Assembly (NCBI RefSeq): GCF_023195895.1
Contig: NZ_JALPRK010000004.1
Span: 62,001 to 126,000, forward strand
DNA from: Paenibacillus mellifer
Lineage (GTDB): Bacteria; Bacillota; Bacilli; Paenibacillales; Paenibacillaceae
DNA length: 64,000 bases
Direction: 5' to 3'
Shown: positions 26,589-35,287 of the stretch, one piece after another
Layout of the letters: each line of letters starts with the position of its first letter
Numbering within the stretch: position 1 is the first letter of the stretch
Notes under the pieces: model-generated
Database searches by the model: none
Told to the model about the DNA's origin: nothing
What the model saw: the letters and a program-made list of their open reading frames with translations, nothing else
Translations under genes and position numbers: made by a program

Positions 26589-28004
26589 TTAGCGAGAAAT
26601 CACGTGAATCGGATGACCTTCGACCAGCTCGGCGGTTTCCATCACGATTTCGCCCAAGGTTGGGTGAGCGTGAATGGTCAACGAGATGTCTTCGAGGGTT
26701 GCACCCATTTCGACTGCAAGGCCCAACTCAGCGATCAAGTTGGAAGCTTCGATCCCGACGATTTGCGCGCCGAGCACCACGTTGTTATCTGCATTCGCCA
26801 CGATCTTGATGAAGCCTTCTGGTTGGTTCAAGGAAGTCGCGCGACCGTTACCTGCAAACGGGAACTTGCCGGCTTTGACCTTGAAGCCTTTCTCCTTCGC
26901 TTCCGACTCCGTCAAACCAACGCTGGAGCATTCTGGATCGGTAAAGACAACCGCTGGGATTGCTTTGTAATCCACTACGGAAGGAAGTCCTGCGATCGCT
27001 TCTGCAGCGACTTTGCCTTCGTAGGAAGCTTTATGCGCAAGCGCAGGGCCAGCCACGATATCGCCGATCGCAAAGATGTTCGGATTGCTGGTACGTCCTT
27101 GATGGTCAACTTTGACCAAACCACGGTCAGTCAACTCCACGCCAGCCAGATCCAGACCCAGATCGCCATCGGTGTTTGGACGACGGCCTACAGTGACCAA
27201 CAGGTAATCGGCAGTCACTTCTTTGCTTTCGCCGTTCACGGAATATTTCACCGTTACGTTCTTATCGGTTTGTTCCGCACTTTCGGCTTTGGCGTTCGTT
27301 ACGATTTCGATGCCGGTCTTCGCCATGTTCTTGGCAACCAGACGGGTCATATCTTTGTCGAAGCCTGGCAATACGGTATCCATGCCCTCGATGATCGTTA
27401 CTTTGGTGCCAAATTTGGAGAACATTTGGCCGAGTTCGGCACCGATATAACCACCGCCGATAACGACGAGGCTGCTCGGAATTTCTTGCAGCTCAAGCGC
27501 TTCGGTCGAGGACAAGATGCGTCCGCCAAACGGGAAAGGTTTCAATTCGATCGGACGGGAACCGGTAGCCAGAATGCAATGTTTGAAGCGGTAACGCGGC
27601 GATTCATGCTCGTTGAATGCACGGGCTTCGTTTTCGTTGATGAACATCACTTCACCGCTGAAAACTTCGATTTTGTTACCTTTAAGTAAGCCGCCAACGC
27701 CTTGAGTCATTTTCTTGACTACGCCGTTTTTGAATTCTTGCGTTTTCTTGAAGTCCACTTTCACGTTCTCTGCCGTAATCCCGAAAGCATCGGCATGTTG
27801 AGCGGACTCGAATTGGTGAGCTGCGGAAATCAGCGCTTTGGACGGGATACATCCGCGGTTCAAGCAGACGCCGCCAAGCTCCGATTTGTCGACGATGATC
27901 ACTTTTTGCCCGAGCTGGGCGGCACGAATGGCCGCCACATATCCGCCGGGACCTGCACCGACAACTAATGTATCAATATCTAGAGAAGCATCTCCTACTA
28001 CCAT
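26589..28004 (-). CDS. pdhD: Dihydrolipoyl dehydrogenase (E3)
   Basis: A 471-aa FAD enzyme that reoxidises dihydrolipoyl groups of the E2 core with NAD. FAD motif VVGAGPGGYVAAIRAA, redox disulfide in GGVCLNRGCIPSK, NAD motif VIGGGYIGAELG and catalytic His-Glu in HAHPTLGE are present. GGAGGT stands before the ATG, three bases after the E2 stop. Last gene of pdhABCD; E3 is probably shared with other 2-oxoacid complexes, as in Bacillus. Confidence 0.97.
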   Translation of the reverse strand: MVVGDASLDIDTLVVGAGPGGYVAAIRAAQLGQKVIIVDKSELGGVCLNRGCIPSKALISAAHQFESAQHADAFGITAENVKVDFKKTQEFKNGVVKKMTQGVGGLLKGNKIEVFSGEVMFINENEARAFNEHESPRYRFKHCILATGSRPIELKPFPFGGRILSSTEALELQEIPSSLVVIGGGYIGAELGQMFSKFGTKVTIIEGMDTVLPGFDKDMTRLVAKNMAKTGIEIVTNAKAESAEQTDKNVTVKYSVNGESKEVTADYLLVTVGRRPNTDGDLGLDLAGVELTDRGLVKVDHQGRTSNPNIFAIGDIVAGPALAHKASYEGKVAAEAIAGLPSVVDYKAIPAVVFTDPECSSVGLTESEAKEKGFKVKAGKFPFAGNGRATSLNQPEGFIKIVANADNNVVLGAQIVGIEASNLIAELGLAVEMGATLEDISLTIHAHPTLGEIVMETAELVEGHPIHVISR

Positions 28005-28007
28005 TGA

Positions 28008-29630
28008 TTACACCTCCATAACGAGCAGCTCAGGGTTCGCGAGCAGCTGTTTGATATAGTTCATAAAGTTTTGCGCCGTCGCGCCGTCGATCAGACGGTG
28101 GTCAAAGCTGAGAGACAAAGCCATCACCGGAGCGGCAACGATTTCGCCGTTTTTGACAACCGGTTTTTCACTGATCCGGCCGGTGCCAAGGATCGCAACT
28201 TCAGGATAGTTGATGATTGGTGTAAAGAACATTCCGCCGGCAGAACCGATGTTGGTAATCGAGATTGTGCTGCCTCTCATCTCGTTCGCTGCCAGTTTGC
28301 CTTCACGACCGCGGGATGCAAGGTCTTTGATGGCTTCGGCGATCATCCAAATACTCTTCCGATCCGCATCTTTGATCACCGGAACGATCAGACCATTATC
28401 GGTGTCTGTTGCAATCCCGATGTTATAGAATTTCTTATACACGATCTCATTGTTCACTTCATCAATCGAAGCATTCAGAGCCGGGAATTGACGGGAAGCG
28501 GCAACCAATGCCTTCACGATGAATGGAAGATAAGTGACCTTAATGCCCTTCTTCTCGGCGATCGGTTTCATCCGTGTACGGAAAGCAACCAATTCGGTGA
28601 CGTCCACTTCGTCCATGATGGTAACATGAGGCGCAGTGTATGCCGACTTAACCATCGCATTAGAAATCGCTTTGCGAATACCTTTGAACGGTACGCGTTC
28701 TTCTTCACCGTCCGTAGAAATCGCAGTTGGTGCAGCGGCAGTTGGAGCTTTGGCAGCAGCGGCCGGAGCTGCGGCTTGCGAAGGTGCTGCGGCTTGAGCA
28801 GGAGCAGCGGCGGAAACTCCGCCTTTCTTGAAGTTATCTACGTCTTCTCTCGTGATTTTACCGGCTTTGCCTGTCCCTGGAACCAGAGACAAGTCCACAC
28901 CTTGCTCACGAGCATATTTACGTACGCTAGGTGTAGCGAGAACTTCGCGATTTGGAGCGACCGGAGCTGCGGCTGCAGCCGGCGCACCAGCAGCGGCCTT
29001 AGGTGCGTCATGCGCTTGCTCTGGAGCAGCGGCCTGTTCAGGCACATCGCCTTCCGCATCAATGACAGCTACAACGTCGCCTACGCGGAATACCGCGCCG
29101 TCTTTGCCAAACACTTCGAGAACCGTACCATTGACCGGGCAAGGAACTTCCACGACGGCCTTGTCGTTTTGCACTTCCATAATGATGTCTTCGTCCGTGA
29201 CCTTATCACCTGGTTTAATGTGCATTTTGATAATTTCGCCTTCATGCAAACCTTCGCCCAGTTCAGGGAACCGGTATTCGAATTTGGATGAGGAAGCGGC
29301 CGCTTGTGGAGCAGGAGCTGCTGCCGGAGCAACCGGTGCGCTTGCCTCTGCAGCTGAAGCCGGGGCTCCTTCTTGTTCAGGAATATCGCCTTCGGCTTCG
29401 ATCACGGCGACCACATCGCCTACGCGGAATACGGCGCCGTCTTTACCGAACACTTCTTGTACTACACCGTTCACAGGACATGGCACTTCAACGACGGCTT
29501 TGTCGTTTTGTACCTCCATGATGATATCTTCATCCGTTACTTTGTCCCCTGGCTTCACATGCATTTTGATGATTTCACCTTCATGCAAGCCTTCGCCCAG
29601 TTCAGGGAACCGATATTCAAACTTAGCCAC
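28008..29630 (-). CDS. pdhC: Dihydrolipoyllysine acetyltransferase (E2), two lipoyl domains
   Basis: A 540-aa E2 core subunit. Two lipoyl domains (about residues 3-80 and 117-194) with the lipoylated Lys in NDKAVVEV are joined by Ala/Pro-rich linkers. A peripheral-subunit-binding domain follows (about 230-265, [13 protein letters not shown]), then the catalytic domain ending with [10 protein letters not shown] (catalytic His). The two lipoyl domains differ at only about five of 83 positions, so they look recently duplicated or homogenised. Many Bacillus PdhC proteins have one lipoyl domain. Operon member between pdhB and pdhD. Confidence 0.96.
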   Translation of the reverse strand: MAKFEYRFPELGEGLHEGEIIKMHVKPGDKVTDEDIIMEVQNDKAVVEVPCPVNGVVQEVFGKDGAVFRVGDVVAVIEAEGDIPEQEGAPASAAEASAPVAPAAAPAPQAAASSSKFEYRFPELGEGLHEGEIIKMHIKPGDKVTDEDIIMEVQNDKAVVEVPCPVNGTVLEVFGKDGAVFRVGDVVAVIDAEGDVPEQAAAPEQAHDAPKAAAGAPAAAAAPVAPNREVLATPSVRKYAREQGVDLSLVPGTGKAGKITREDVDNFKKGGVSAAAPAQAAAPSQAAAPAAAAKAPTAAAPTAISTDGEEERVPFKGIRKAISNAMVKSAYTAPHVTIMDEVDVTELVAFRTRMKPIAEKKGIKVTYLPFIVKALVAASRQFPALNASIDEVNNEIVYKKFYNIGIATDTDNGLIVPVIKDADRKSIWMIAEAIKDLASRGREGKLAANEMRGSTISITNIGSAGGMFFTPIINYPEVAILGTGRISEKPVVKNGEIVAAPVMALSLSFDHRLIDGATAQNFMNYIKQLLANPELLVMEV

Positions 29631-29720
29631 AGGAAAGACCTCCTAAAAGTTTTGTGAGCCCATGCCTTGAATCACCTTCGAGCAAAACTTGCTTCGGAAG
29701 CATAAGCTTTGTTCTTCGAT

Positions 29721-30701
29721 TTAGAATTCAAGCACTTTGTTAACGCCCTCGATCACGCGAGCCGGGGACGGCAGCCATTGGTCTTCGATTTGCGCGAACG
29801 GATATACGGTATCCGGCGGAGCGATACGAAGCACAGGAGCTTCAAGGTGCAGAATTGCTTTCTCGTTGATTTGCGCGATCACTTCCGCTGCGATACCGGC
29901 CGATTTTTGCGCTTCTTGAACGATGATGGCACGATTCGTCTTCTTCACCGAAGCAATTATCGTATCGATGTCCAGTGGCACGAGCGTACGCAAATCGATG
30001 ACTTCGGCTTTGATGCCTTTGGTTTTTTCCAATTCTTCCGCTGCTTTCACAGCCGTGTGAACCATGAGGCCATAAGCGAGAATCGTTACGTCGGAACCTT
30101 CGCGAACGATGTTGGCTTTGCCCAGTTCAACCGTATATTCTCCTTCCGGCACTTCATCACGGAAGGCATGGTACAGGTTCAAGTGTTCCATAAAGAAGAC
30201 GGGATCGTTATCGCGGATCGCCGAGATCAACAATCCTTTGGCGTCGTAAGGGTTTGAAGGAATAACCAGCTTGATCCCCGGAGTTTGGGCGATCAGACCT
30301 TCCAGGGCGTCCGTATGCAGTTCAGCCGCTTTAACGCCGCCGCCAAACGGGGTGCGGAACACGACTGGAGCGTGGTAACGTCCGCCGGAACGGTAACGCA
30401 TCCGGGCCGCTTGTACGAGAATTTGGTCCAAAGCTTCGAAAATAAAACCGACAAACTGGATTTCTGCGATCGGACGGAATCCTTGAATCCCCAGACCTAC
30501 CGCCATCCCGCCGATGGCCGATTCCGCCAGCGGTGTATCCATGACGCGCTCTTCCCCGAATTCTTTCTGCAGGCCTTCTGTTACGCGGAATACCCCACCG
30601 ACATTACCTACGTCTTCGCCGAAAATCAGAACGTTTGGATCGCGTTGCAGTTCGACGCGCATGGCGTCGCGAATCGCTTCTTTCATATTCATTTGTGCCA
30701 T
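29721..30701 (-). CDS. pdhB: Pyruvate dehydrogenase E1 beta subunit
   Basis: A 326-aa transketolase-like beta subunit of the ThDP-dependent E1. Recognisable are [18 protein letters not shown] (activating Glu), [30 protein letters not shown] and the C-terminal [17 protein letters not shown] stands upstream of the ATG. It follows pdhA by 49 bases and precedes pdhC by 90. Pairs with PdhA to decarboxylate pyruvate and acetylate E2. Confidence 0.97.
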   Translation of the reverse strand: MAQMNMKEAIRDAMRVELQRDPNVLIFGEDVGNVGGVFRVTEGLQKEFGEERVMDTPLAESAIGGMAVGLGIQGFRPIAEIQFVGFIFEALDQILVQAARMRYRSGGRYHAPVVFRTPFGGGVKAAELHTDALEGLIAQTPGIKLVIPSNPYDAKGLLISAIRDNDPVFFMEHLNLYHAFRDEVPEGEYTVELGKANIVREGSDVTILAYGLMVHTAVKAAEELEKTKGIKAEVIDLRTLVPLDIDTIIASVKKTNRAIIVQEAQKSAGIAAEVIAQINEKAILHLEAPVLRIAPPDTVYPFAQIEDQWLPSPARVIEGVNKVLEF

Positions 30702-30750
30702 TGCTTGTATCCTCCTCTATAGAACGATCAGACTAGTTTACACGTACGTA

Positions 30751-31818
30751 TTATTGAAAATCGGCCTTTTGCTCTTCCAGGTGCTTCGGTGTTTGTTCGA
30801 ACATGCTGTCGATCAGGCCTGGAATCGTCATTTTCTCCGTTTGTTCCGCTTTCTTGATTTGCTCGTTGACTTTCGCTTTTGCTTCTTCTTTCACCCGAGC
30901 GGTATCTTCTTCGGTCCAAAGACCTTTCTTCTCCAGATATTTAGCCAAGCGAGCGATAGGGTCTTTCTCGTTCCATTGTCCTTCTTCTTCCTTCGTCCGA
31001 TATTTCGAAGTATCGTCAGACAGGGAGTGCGGACGGAACCGATAAGTGACCGCTTCAATCAAAGTAGCGCCTTCGCCGTTACGAGCGCGTTCAGCAGCTT
31101 CCTGCACCGCACTGATGACGGCAAACACGTCCATCCCGTCGATTTTTACGCCGCGGATCCCGGCAGCGACAGCTTTATGAGCGATCGACAAGGCTGCGGT
31201 TTGTTTCGCGAATGGTGTGGTGATGGCGTAACCGTTATTTTGCACGAAGAAAATAACCGGCAGTTTGAACACTCCAGCGTAGTTCAGCGCTTCGTAGAAA
31301 TCGCCTTCCGAAGAACCGCCGTCACCGGTATAAGTAATGGCCACTTGTTTTTGCTTCTTGAGCTTGAAGCCCATCGCGATCCCCATCGCGTGCAACACTT
31401 GAGCGCCGATAATGATTTGAGGCATAAGTACGTTGACGCCTTCCGGAATTTGTCCGCCGTGTTGATGACCGCGGGAATACAGGAAAGCTTGATACAGCGG
31501 AAGACCATGCCATACGAGCTGAGGCATATCGCGGTAACCCGGGCAAACAAAGTCGTTTTTGTCCAGGGCAAATTCACTGCCTACCATGGTTGCTTCTTGT
31601 CCGGACACCGGTGCATAAAATCCGAGGCGGCCCTGGCGGCCCAAGTTGATCGCACGTTCGTCCCAAGTACGCGTAAATACCATGCGATACATCAGTTCTT
31701 TCAATTGATCGTCGGACAATGCCGGCACTTTATCTTTGTTAACGATTTCACCGTCTGGCGAGAGCACGGTCAAAGCTTCAACTTCTTCCGTGTATACTTC
31801 ATAAGGAATCTTGCTCAT
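30751..31818 (-). CDS. pdhA: Pyruvate dehydrogenase E1 alpha subunit
   Basis: A 355-aa ThDP-binding alpha subunit. The ThDP motif runs from GDGGSSEGDFYE to FVQNN, and RFRPHSLSDD is the phosphorylation-loop region. The start is the ATG at 31818 after GAGGTG with a six-A spacer; the in-frame GTG at 31827 is part of that site. First gene of the operon, with a sigma-A promoter at 31871-31900 and a 45-base leader. Confidence 0.96.
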   Translation of the reverse strand: MSKIPYEVYTEEVEALTVLSPDGEIVNKDKVPALSDDQLKELMYRMVFTRTWDERAINLGRQGRLGFYAPVSGQEATMVGSEFALDKNDFVCPGYRDMPQLVWHGLPLYQAFLYSRGHQHGGQIPEGVNVLMPQIIIGAQVLHAMGIAMGFKLKKQKQVAITYTGDGGSSEGDFYEALNYAGVFKLPVIFFVQNNGYAITTPFAKQTAALSIAHKAVAAGIRGVKIDGMDVFAVISAVQEAAERARNGEGATLIEAVTYRFRPHSLSDDTSKYRTKEEEGQWNEKDPIARLAKYLEKKGLWTEEDTARVKEEAKAKVNEQIKKAEQTEKMTIPGLIDSMFEQTPKHLEEQKADFQ

Positions 31819-31870
31819 TTTTTTCACCTCGACTGAAAATTTGATTAACTTGTTCCTCTGTTATAGAATT

Positions 31871-31900
31871 ATTATACTCCTGTTTCATTCTAGAAGTCAA
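31871..31900 (-). promoter_or_regulatory. pdhA promoter
   Basis: On the minus strand, -35 TTGACT (31895-31900), an 18-base spacer and -10 TATAAT (31871-31876). The inverted repeat at 31916-31973 lies directly upstream. Confidence 0.8.
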
Positions 31901-31915
31901 AGGAATTAAGGATTA

Positions 31916-31973
31916 TTGTGTTATAATTTTATTTTTGTGTATGTAACAGTTTTTCAAAAATAGTATAACACAA
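31916..31973. promoter_or_regulatory. Spaced inverted repeat upstream of pdhA
   Basis: TTGTGTTATA at 31916-31925 is repeated exactly in inverted form at 31964-31973. Similarity continues inward (ATTTTTG versus CAAAAAT). It lies between the divergent pdhA and esterase genes and could be a two-site operator for a regulator. TTGTG half sites recall Rex, but spacing does not match a Rex palindrome. Confidence 0.45.
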
Positions 31974-32076
31974 ACCCATATTGTGGTAAGCTATCGTTAT
32001 CTCTATTTCACGGTAAATGTTACTTGATTCAACAGGCAAAAGCAAAATCCATCCAACCGGGAGTGTGTGTAGAACC

Positions 32077-32802
32077 ATGACGGATTCGAATTATTTGAAA
32101 CGAACCATCATTAAAGAGGAAATTCAAAGCCAGTTCTTAGGGGAAAAACGTTACCTGCGTGTTTACCTTCCTCCTGGGTACAACGAAATTCTTAGTTATC
32201 CCGTCATTTACTGTCAGGACGGCGAAGAATTCTTCAACTTCGGTCGCATCGCGACTCACGCCAATCGCCTGATTCTGGATGAAGGCCTCGAGCCTTTCAT
32301 TATTGTAGGCGTGGAGGTGAACGTCGCCGTGCGCACGGAGGAATACGCCCCGTTCGGAAATCGCTTTGACGCCTATACGCGCTGTTTTACGGAAGAAATT
32401 ATTCCCTTTATCGAACGCAATTATCCGGTTCGCCGCGAACCTGCGGAAAGGGTGCTGGCCGGGGATTCATTAGGGGCAACCGTCTCCCTTCATCTTGCTA
32501 TGAAAAACCCGGAACTGTTTTCCAAAATCATTAGCTTGTCCGGTGCTTACTATGAACCTTCCCTGAATATCCTTGCTCAGGAGACCGACCTTTCCTATTT
32601 GTCGCTCTTCATGATCGTGGGATTACAGGAGGATCATTATACCACCGATACGGGGACCTATAATTTTGTCGAATTGAACCGCAAGGCGAAATCGCTGCTG
32701 GAGGAACGCGGCGCCCAAGTCGCCTACTTCGAGAAGGACGGCAAACATTTATGGGGGTTTTGGCAACAAGAGTTGCCCGACGCGATAGTACATTTTCTAT
32801 AA
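32077..32802 (+). CDS. Esterase (enterochelin-esterase-like alpha/beta hydrolase)
   Basis: A 241-aa alpha/beta hydrolase of the Fes/esterase D-like group. It has RYLRVYLPPGYNE, the acidic YPVIYCQDGEEFF, nucleophile Ser in LAGDSLGAT (GDSLG elbow) and a late His in GKHLWGFW. No signal peptide. The ATG at 32077 has GGGAG 13 bases upstream, which is distant; an in-frame GTG at 32065 is possible. Monocistronic, divergent from pdhA. Natural substrate unknown; similar proteins act on ester bonds of phosphate- or siderophore-like compounds. Confidence 0.82.
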   Translation: MTDSNYLKRTIIKEEIQSQFLGEKRYLRVYLPPGYNEILSYPVIYCQDGEEFFNFGRIATHANRLILDEGLEPFIIVGVEVNVAVRTEEYAPFGNRFDAYTRCFTEEIIPFIERNYPVRREPAERVLAGDSLGATVSLHLAMKNPELFSKIISLSGAYYEPSLNILAQETDLSYLSLFMIVGLQEDHYTTDTGTYNFVELNRKAKSLLEERGAQVAYFEKDGKHLWGFWQQELPDAIVHFL

Positions 32803-32821
32803 TAGCGCTTTCATAACGTTA

Positions 32822-32873
32822 TAAAACCAGAGGCTGCCCAACGTAGAACTTCCATCTACTAAGGACAGCCTCT
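32822..32873 (-). terminator. Terminator after the TRIC-like gene
   Basis: AGAGGCTG pairs with CAGCCTCT around an inner GTAGA/TCTAC stem; on the minus strand it is followed by GGTTTTAT. It lies between convergent genes. Confidence 0.65.
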
Positions 32874-32904
32874 CTTGGTGTCTGTTCATTTCTGCCTGAC
32901 TGCG

Positions 32905-33591
32905 TTAAGGAGTCCGATCCGCCGGTACTACCGCCCGCTGCTCGGGAGTTGGCTCCGAGCTCGCCTCCGTTCTGATATAAATATCTCCCGTTGCCAATGA
33001 TCGTCGAGGCAGTTTCCATTTATAATGGACCGACAGCATTCGGAAAAAAACCACGGCCACAAACAGCAGAATTAACTCCACTGTCGAGCCAAACCATCCC
33101 ATGCCAATCGCCAGACCCACCAACATGGCCCACACGGCATAAATTTCATCTCGCAGCACCAGCGGCTTCCGCCCCGCCAGCAGATCTCGGATGATCCCTC
33201 CTCCGATGCCTGTCAGTACCGCTGCAACCAACACTGCGCTCATCGGATGCTTCATCTCTGTCGCGTATAACGCCCCTTGGATGGCAAAAGCCGACAAACC
33301 GATGGCATCAAACAAAACCTCCGTCCGCTTCCAGTGACGAACCCACGGCATCGGAAGCACGAAAGCGACAAACACCGACAATACGGCCAGCAATATCAAA
33401 TCCCCTTGCGCCCATAACGTCGTAACCGGGACGCCAATCAATACGTTGCGGATAATCCCGCCGCCAAAAGCCGTGACCAAACCCAACACCAACACGCCAA
33501 GGATGTCATATTCTTCTTCCATGGCCACGAACGCGCCGGACATCGCGAAAGCCACTGTCCCGATGATGCTAAAAATATCAAAGATATGCAT
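32905..33591 (-). CDS. TRIC/UPF0126-type membrane protein
   Basis: A 228-aa membrane protein with two copies of the UPF0126 domain. The duplicated signature is GGGIIRNVLIG and GGGIIRDLLAG, each in a three-helix unit, with about seven hydrophobic segments in total. Family members are structurally related to trimeric intracellular cation channels; substrate specificity in bacteria is unsettled. The C-terminal 30 residues are polar and Pro/Glu-rich. ATG at 33591 follows AGAAGAG. Monocistronic. Confidence 0.88.
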   Translation of the reverse strand: MHIFDIFSIIGTVAFAMSGAFVAMEEEYDILGVLVLGLVTAFGGGIIRNVLIGVPVTTLWAQGDLILLAVLSVFVAFVLPMPWVRHWKRTEVLFDAIGLSAFAIQGALYATEMKHPMSAVLVAAVLTGIGGGIIRDLLAGRKPLVLRDEIYAVWAMLVGLAIGMGWFGSTVELILLFVAVVFFRMLSVHYKWKLPRRSLATGDIYIRTEASSEPTPEQRAVVPADRTP

Positions 33592-33736
33592 CTCTTCTGT
33601 CCTTCTCTGCCTTTCTCTGTCAGCTTCATTTCATCAATCCTCATTGTAGGCCCACAGGGTGAAATTGTGCAACCCTAAAATCTGAATTATACTATTGAAG
33701 CAATAGATTTCTTTTTCGTGAAAGGAAGGAATAGAA

Positions 33737-34378
33737 ATGACCGTGAACCGGGTTCTTATTTTTGCCGGCGGGCGCTTAGATCCGGGAATGCTTCGGGAGG
33801 TTCGTCCGGACGATATTCTAATCGGCGCTGACCGTGGAGCCTTATTTCTAGTTGAACATGGAATGAAGCCGGATTTGGCGGTAGGCGATTTCGATTCCGT
33901 AAGTCAGGAAGAACTGAATCTAATTCGTACATATAGTAAAGAAACTCTAGTATGCGATCCCATAAATAAAGATTTGACGGATACGGAGCTGGCCTTTGAA
34001 CATGCCGTGCGGAGAAACCCGGCTGAAATCGTGTTGACCGGTGTGATTGGAACCCGTTTGGATCATACGCTGGCCAATCTGCATATGCTGCTGCCCGCGG
34101 CGGAACAAGGGATTACCTGTGCCATTTGGGATGAGTACAATTACATCACGTTGTGTGGATCTGTCAGCCAGGTCGTGGATCACGGATACACCTATGTCTC
34201 TCTTCTCCCGCTTACCCCAGTCGTAACCGGCATTACGCTGAATGGTTTCCTCTATCCCTTACATAACGCCACCCTGCGGATTGGACAATCCCTGGCGGTG
34301 AGCAATCAATTCGTGTCTCCCATCGGGACGGTAACTGTTGGGGAAGGATGGCTGCTAATCATACAAAGTCGAGATTAG
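33737..34378 (+). CDS. thiN: Thiamine pyrophosphokinase
   Basis: A 213-aa enzyme that transfers pyrophosphate from ATP to thiamine. Visible are LIGADRGALFL, the acidic VGDFDSV (Mg/diphosphate), KDLTDTELAFEHA and GTRLDHTLANLHML, then a beta-rich thiamine-binding C-terminal domain. GGAAGGAA stands before the ATG. In Bacillus thiN lies in the rsgA-rpe-thiN cluster; here it stands alone between a TRIC gene and a cell-wall hydrolase. No TPP riboswitch was seen upstream. Confidence 0.94.
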   Translation: MTVNRVLIFAGGRLDPGMLREVRPDDILIGADRGALFLVEHGMKPDLAVGDFDSVSQEELNLIRTYSKETLVCDPINKDLTDTELAFEHAVRRNPAEIVLTGVIGTRLDHTLANLHMLLPAAEQGITCAIWDEYNYITLCGSVSQVVDHGYTYVSLLPLTPVVTGITLNGFLYPLHNATLRIGQSLAVSNQFVSPIGTVTVGEGWLLIIQSRD

Positions 34379-34439
34379 CTTCTTCATTTATTTCATTTTT
34401 GTAACCTTTTTGAAATGATTTTGAAATATGAAAAACATG

Positions 34440-34470
34440 AAAAAACCCTTGAGTTTTCAAGGGTTTTTTC
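34440..34470. terminator. Terminator after thiN
   Basis: AAAAAACCCTTGA pairs with TCAAGGGTTTTTT, a near-perfect hairpin with U-tracts on both strands. Confidence 0.93.
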
Positions 34471-34565
34471 CATTTCAATTTTTAAGAAAAATCTCGATAT
34501 CTTAAAAAAATGTAAACTTTAATGTTATTTTAATAATCACGGTCAAACCGTTGGGGCATAAGGTT

Positions 34566-34612
34566 TTTAGGAGATCATACCAACATTTAGGAGATTACAG
34601 ATCTGTTATACT
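34566..34612 (+). promoter_or_regulatory. Direct repeat and promoter before the NlpC/P60 gene
   Basis: TTTAGGAGAT occurs twice, at 34566-34575 and 34586-34595, exactly 20 bases apart. A -10 TATACT lies at 34607-34612, so the second copy overlaps the expected -35. Two turns of spacing suggest a regulator binding as a tandem dimer. Confidence 0.45.
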
Positions 34613-34656
34613 TCATTTACGAACCGGTTAACAAACAATCACTTTGGAGGTACTAC

Positions 34657-35169
34657 ATGATGAATAAACATACTCTTTTCCAAAAAGTATTGACGGTCGG
34701 GCTGGCGTCCGCCATCGGTTTCAGCACACTGCTTGCAAGCGGGGCTGAACCTGTACAAGCCCAATCGGCTACAAGCACCGCCGTTTCGAAAGGAACGCAG
34801 GTTGTAAACTATGGTAAGAATTTTTTGGGCAGACCTTATAAATTCGGAGCATCCACTTCAACGACTAGAGTATTCGACTGCTCTTCGTTTACGAAATATG
34901 TATTCAAAAAGTACGGCGTCACTTTGCCACGTACTTCGGCTGCGCAAGCTAAAGCGGGTTATGCCGTTTCGAAGTCGAATCTGAAAGCCGGCGATTTGGT
35001 GTTCTTCTCCAGCGGCAGCCGGGCGAACGGAAGAAACGTAACCCATGTGGCGATCTACATGGGTAGTGGAAAGATTATACACACTTACGGTAAGCCAGGC
35101 GTAACGATCTCCAATCTGAATTCGGGCACCTGGAAGAGAACCTACCTGAAGGCTCGTCGCGTCCTGTAG
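34657..35169 (+). CDS. Secreted NlpC/P60 peptidoglycan hydrolase
   Basis: A 170-aa exported cysteine peptidase that would cut stem peptides of peptidoglycan. It has a signal peptide (hydrophobic VLTVGLASAIGFST, cleavage after VQA) and a single NlpC/P60 domain with catalytic Cys in FDCSSF, His in THVAIYM and a third His in IIHTYG. No SH3 or LysM binding domain, so it is a minimal form. GGAGG stands before the ATG. A hairpin at 35245-35273 follows. Confidence 0.92.
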   Translation: MMNKHTLFQKVLTVGLASAIGFSTLLASGAEPVQAQSATSTAVSKGTQVVNYGKNFLGRPYKFGASTSTTRVFDCSSFTKYVFKKYGVTLPRTSAAQAKAGYAVSKSNLKAGDLVFFSSGSRANGRNVTHVAIYMGSGKIIHTYGKPGVTISNLNSGTWKRTYLKARRVL

Positions 35170-35244
35170 TCGGACAAGCCCATATTACAAATTCAAGAAG
35201 TCGTTGCTTTGATCAATGGATCGCAGCGGCTTTTTGATCCCAAG

Positions 35245-35273
35245 ATAACCTGGAATGCTTATATCCGGGTTAT
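35245..35273 (+). terminator. Probable terminator of the NlpC/P60 gene
   Basis: ATAACC and GGA pair with TCC and GGTTAT across one mismatch; a U-rich TTGTTATTGTTATTTT follows. Confidence 0.6.
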
Positions 35274-35287
35274 TTGTTATTGTTATT

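Noticed and set aside
26604-27689. 361-aa frame opposite pdhD
   Set aside because: A shadow of the lipoamide dehydrogenase gene, with composition of a reverse-complement frame.
28071-29291. 406-aa frame on the plus strand opposite pdhC
   Set aside because: It is fully antisense to a certain gene whose two near-identical lipoyl repeats and Ala/Pro linkers keep the opposite frame open. The product has no recognisable domain and no ribosome site.
33592-33736. Possible TPP riboswitch before thiN
   Set aside because: The CUGAGA and thi-box consensus are absent; only an AT-rich promoter-like stretch is seen.
34509-34526. WalR-like TGTAAA-N6-TGTTAT upstream of the NlpC/P60 gene
   Set aside because: The known WalR box has five bases between half sites; here there are six, and the element lies far upstream of the likely -35. 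Kept only as a weak coincidence.
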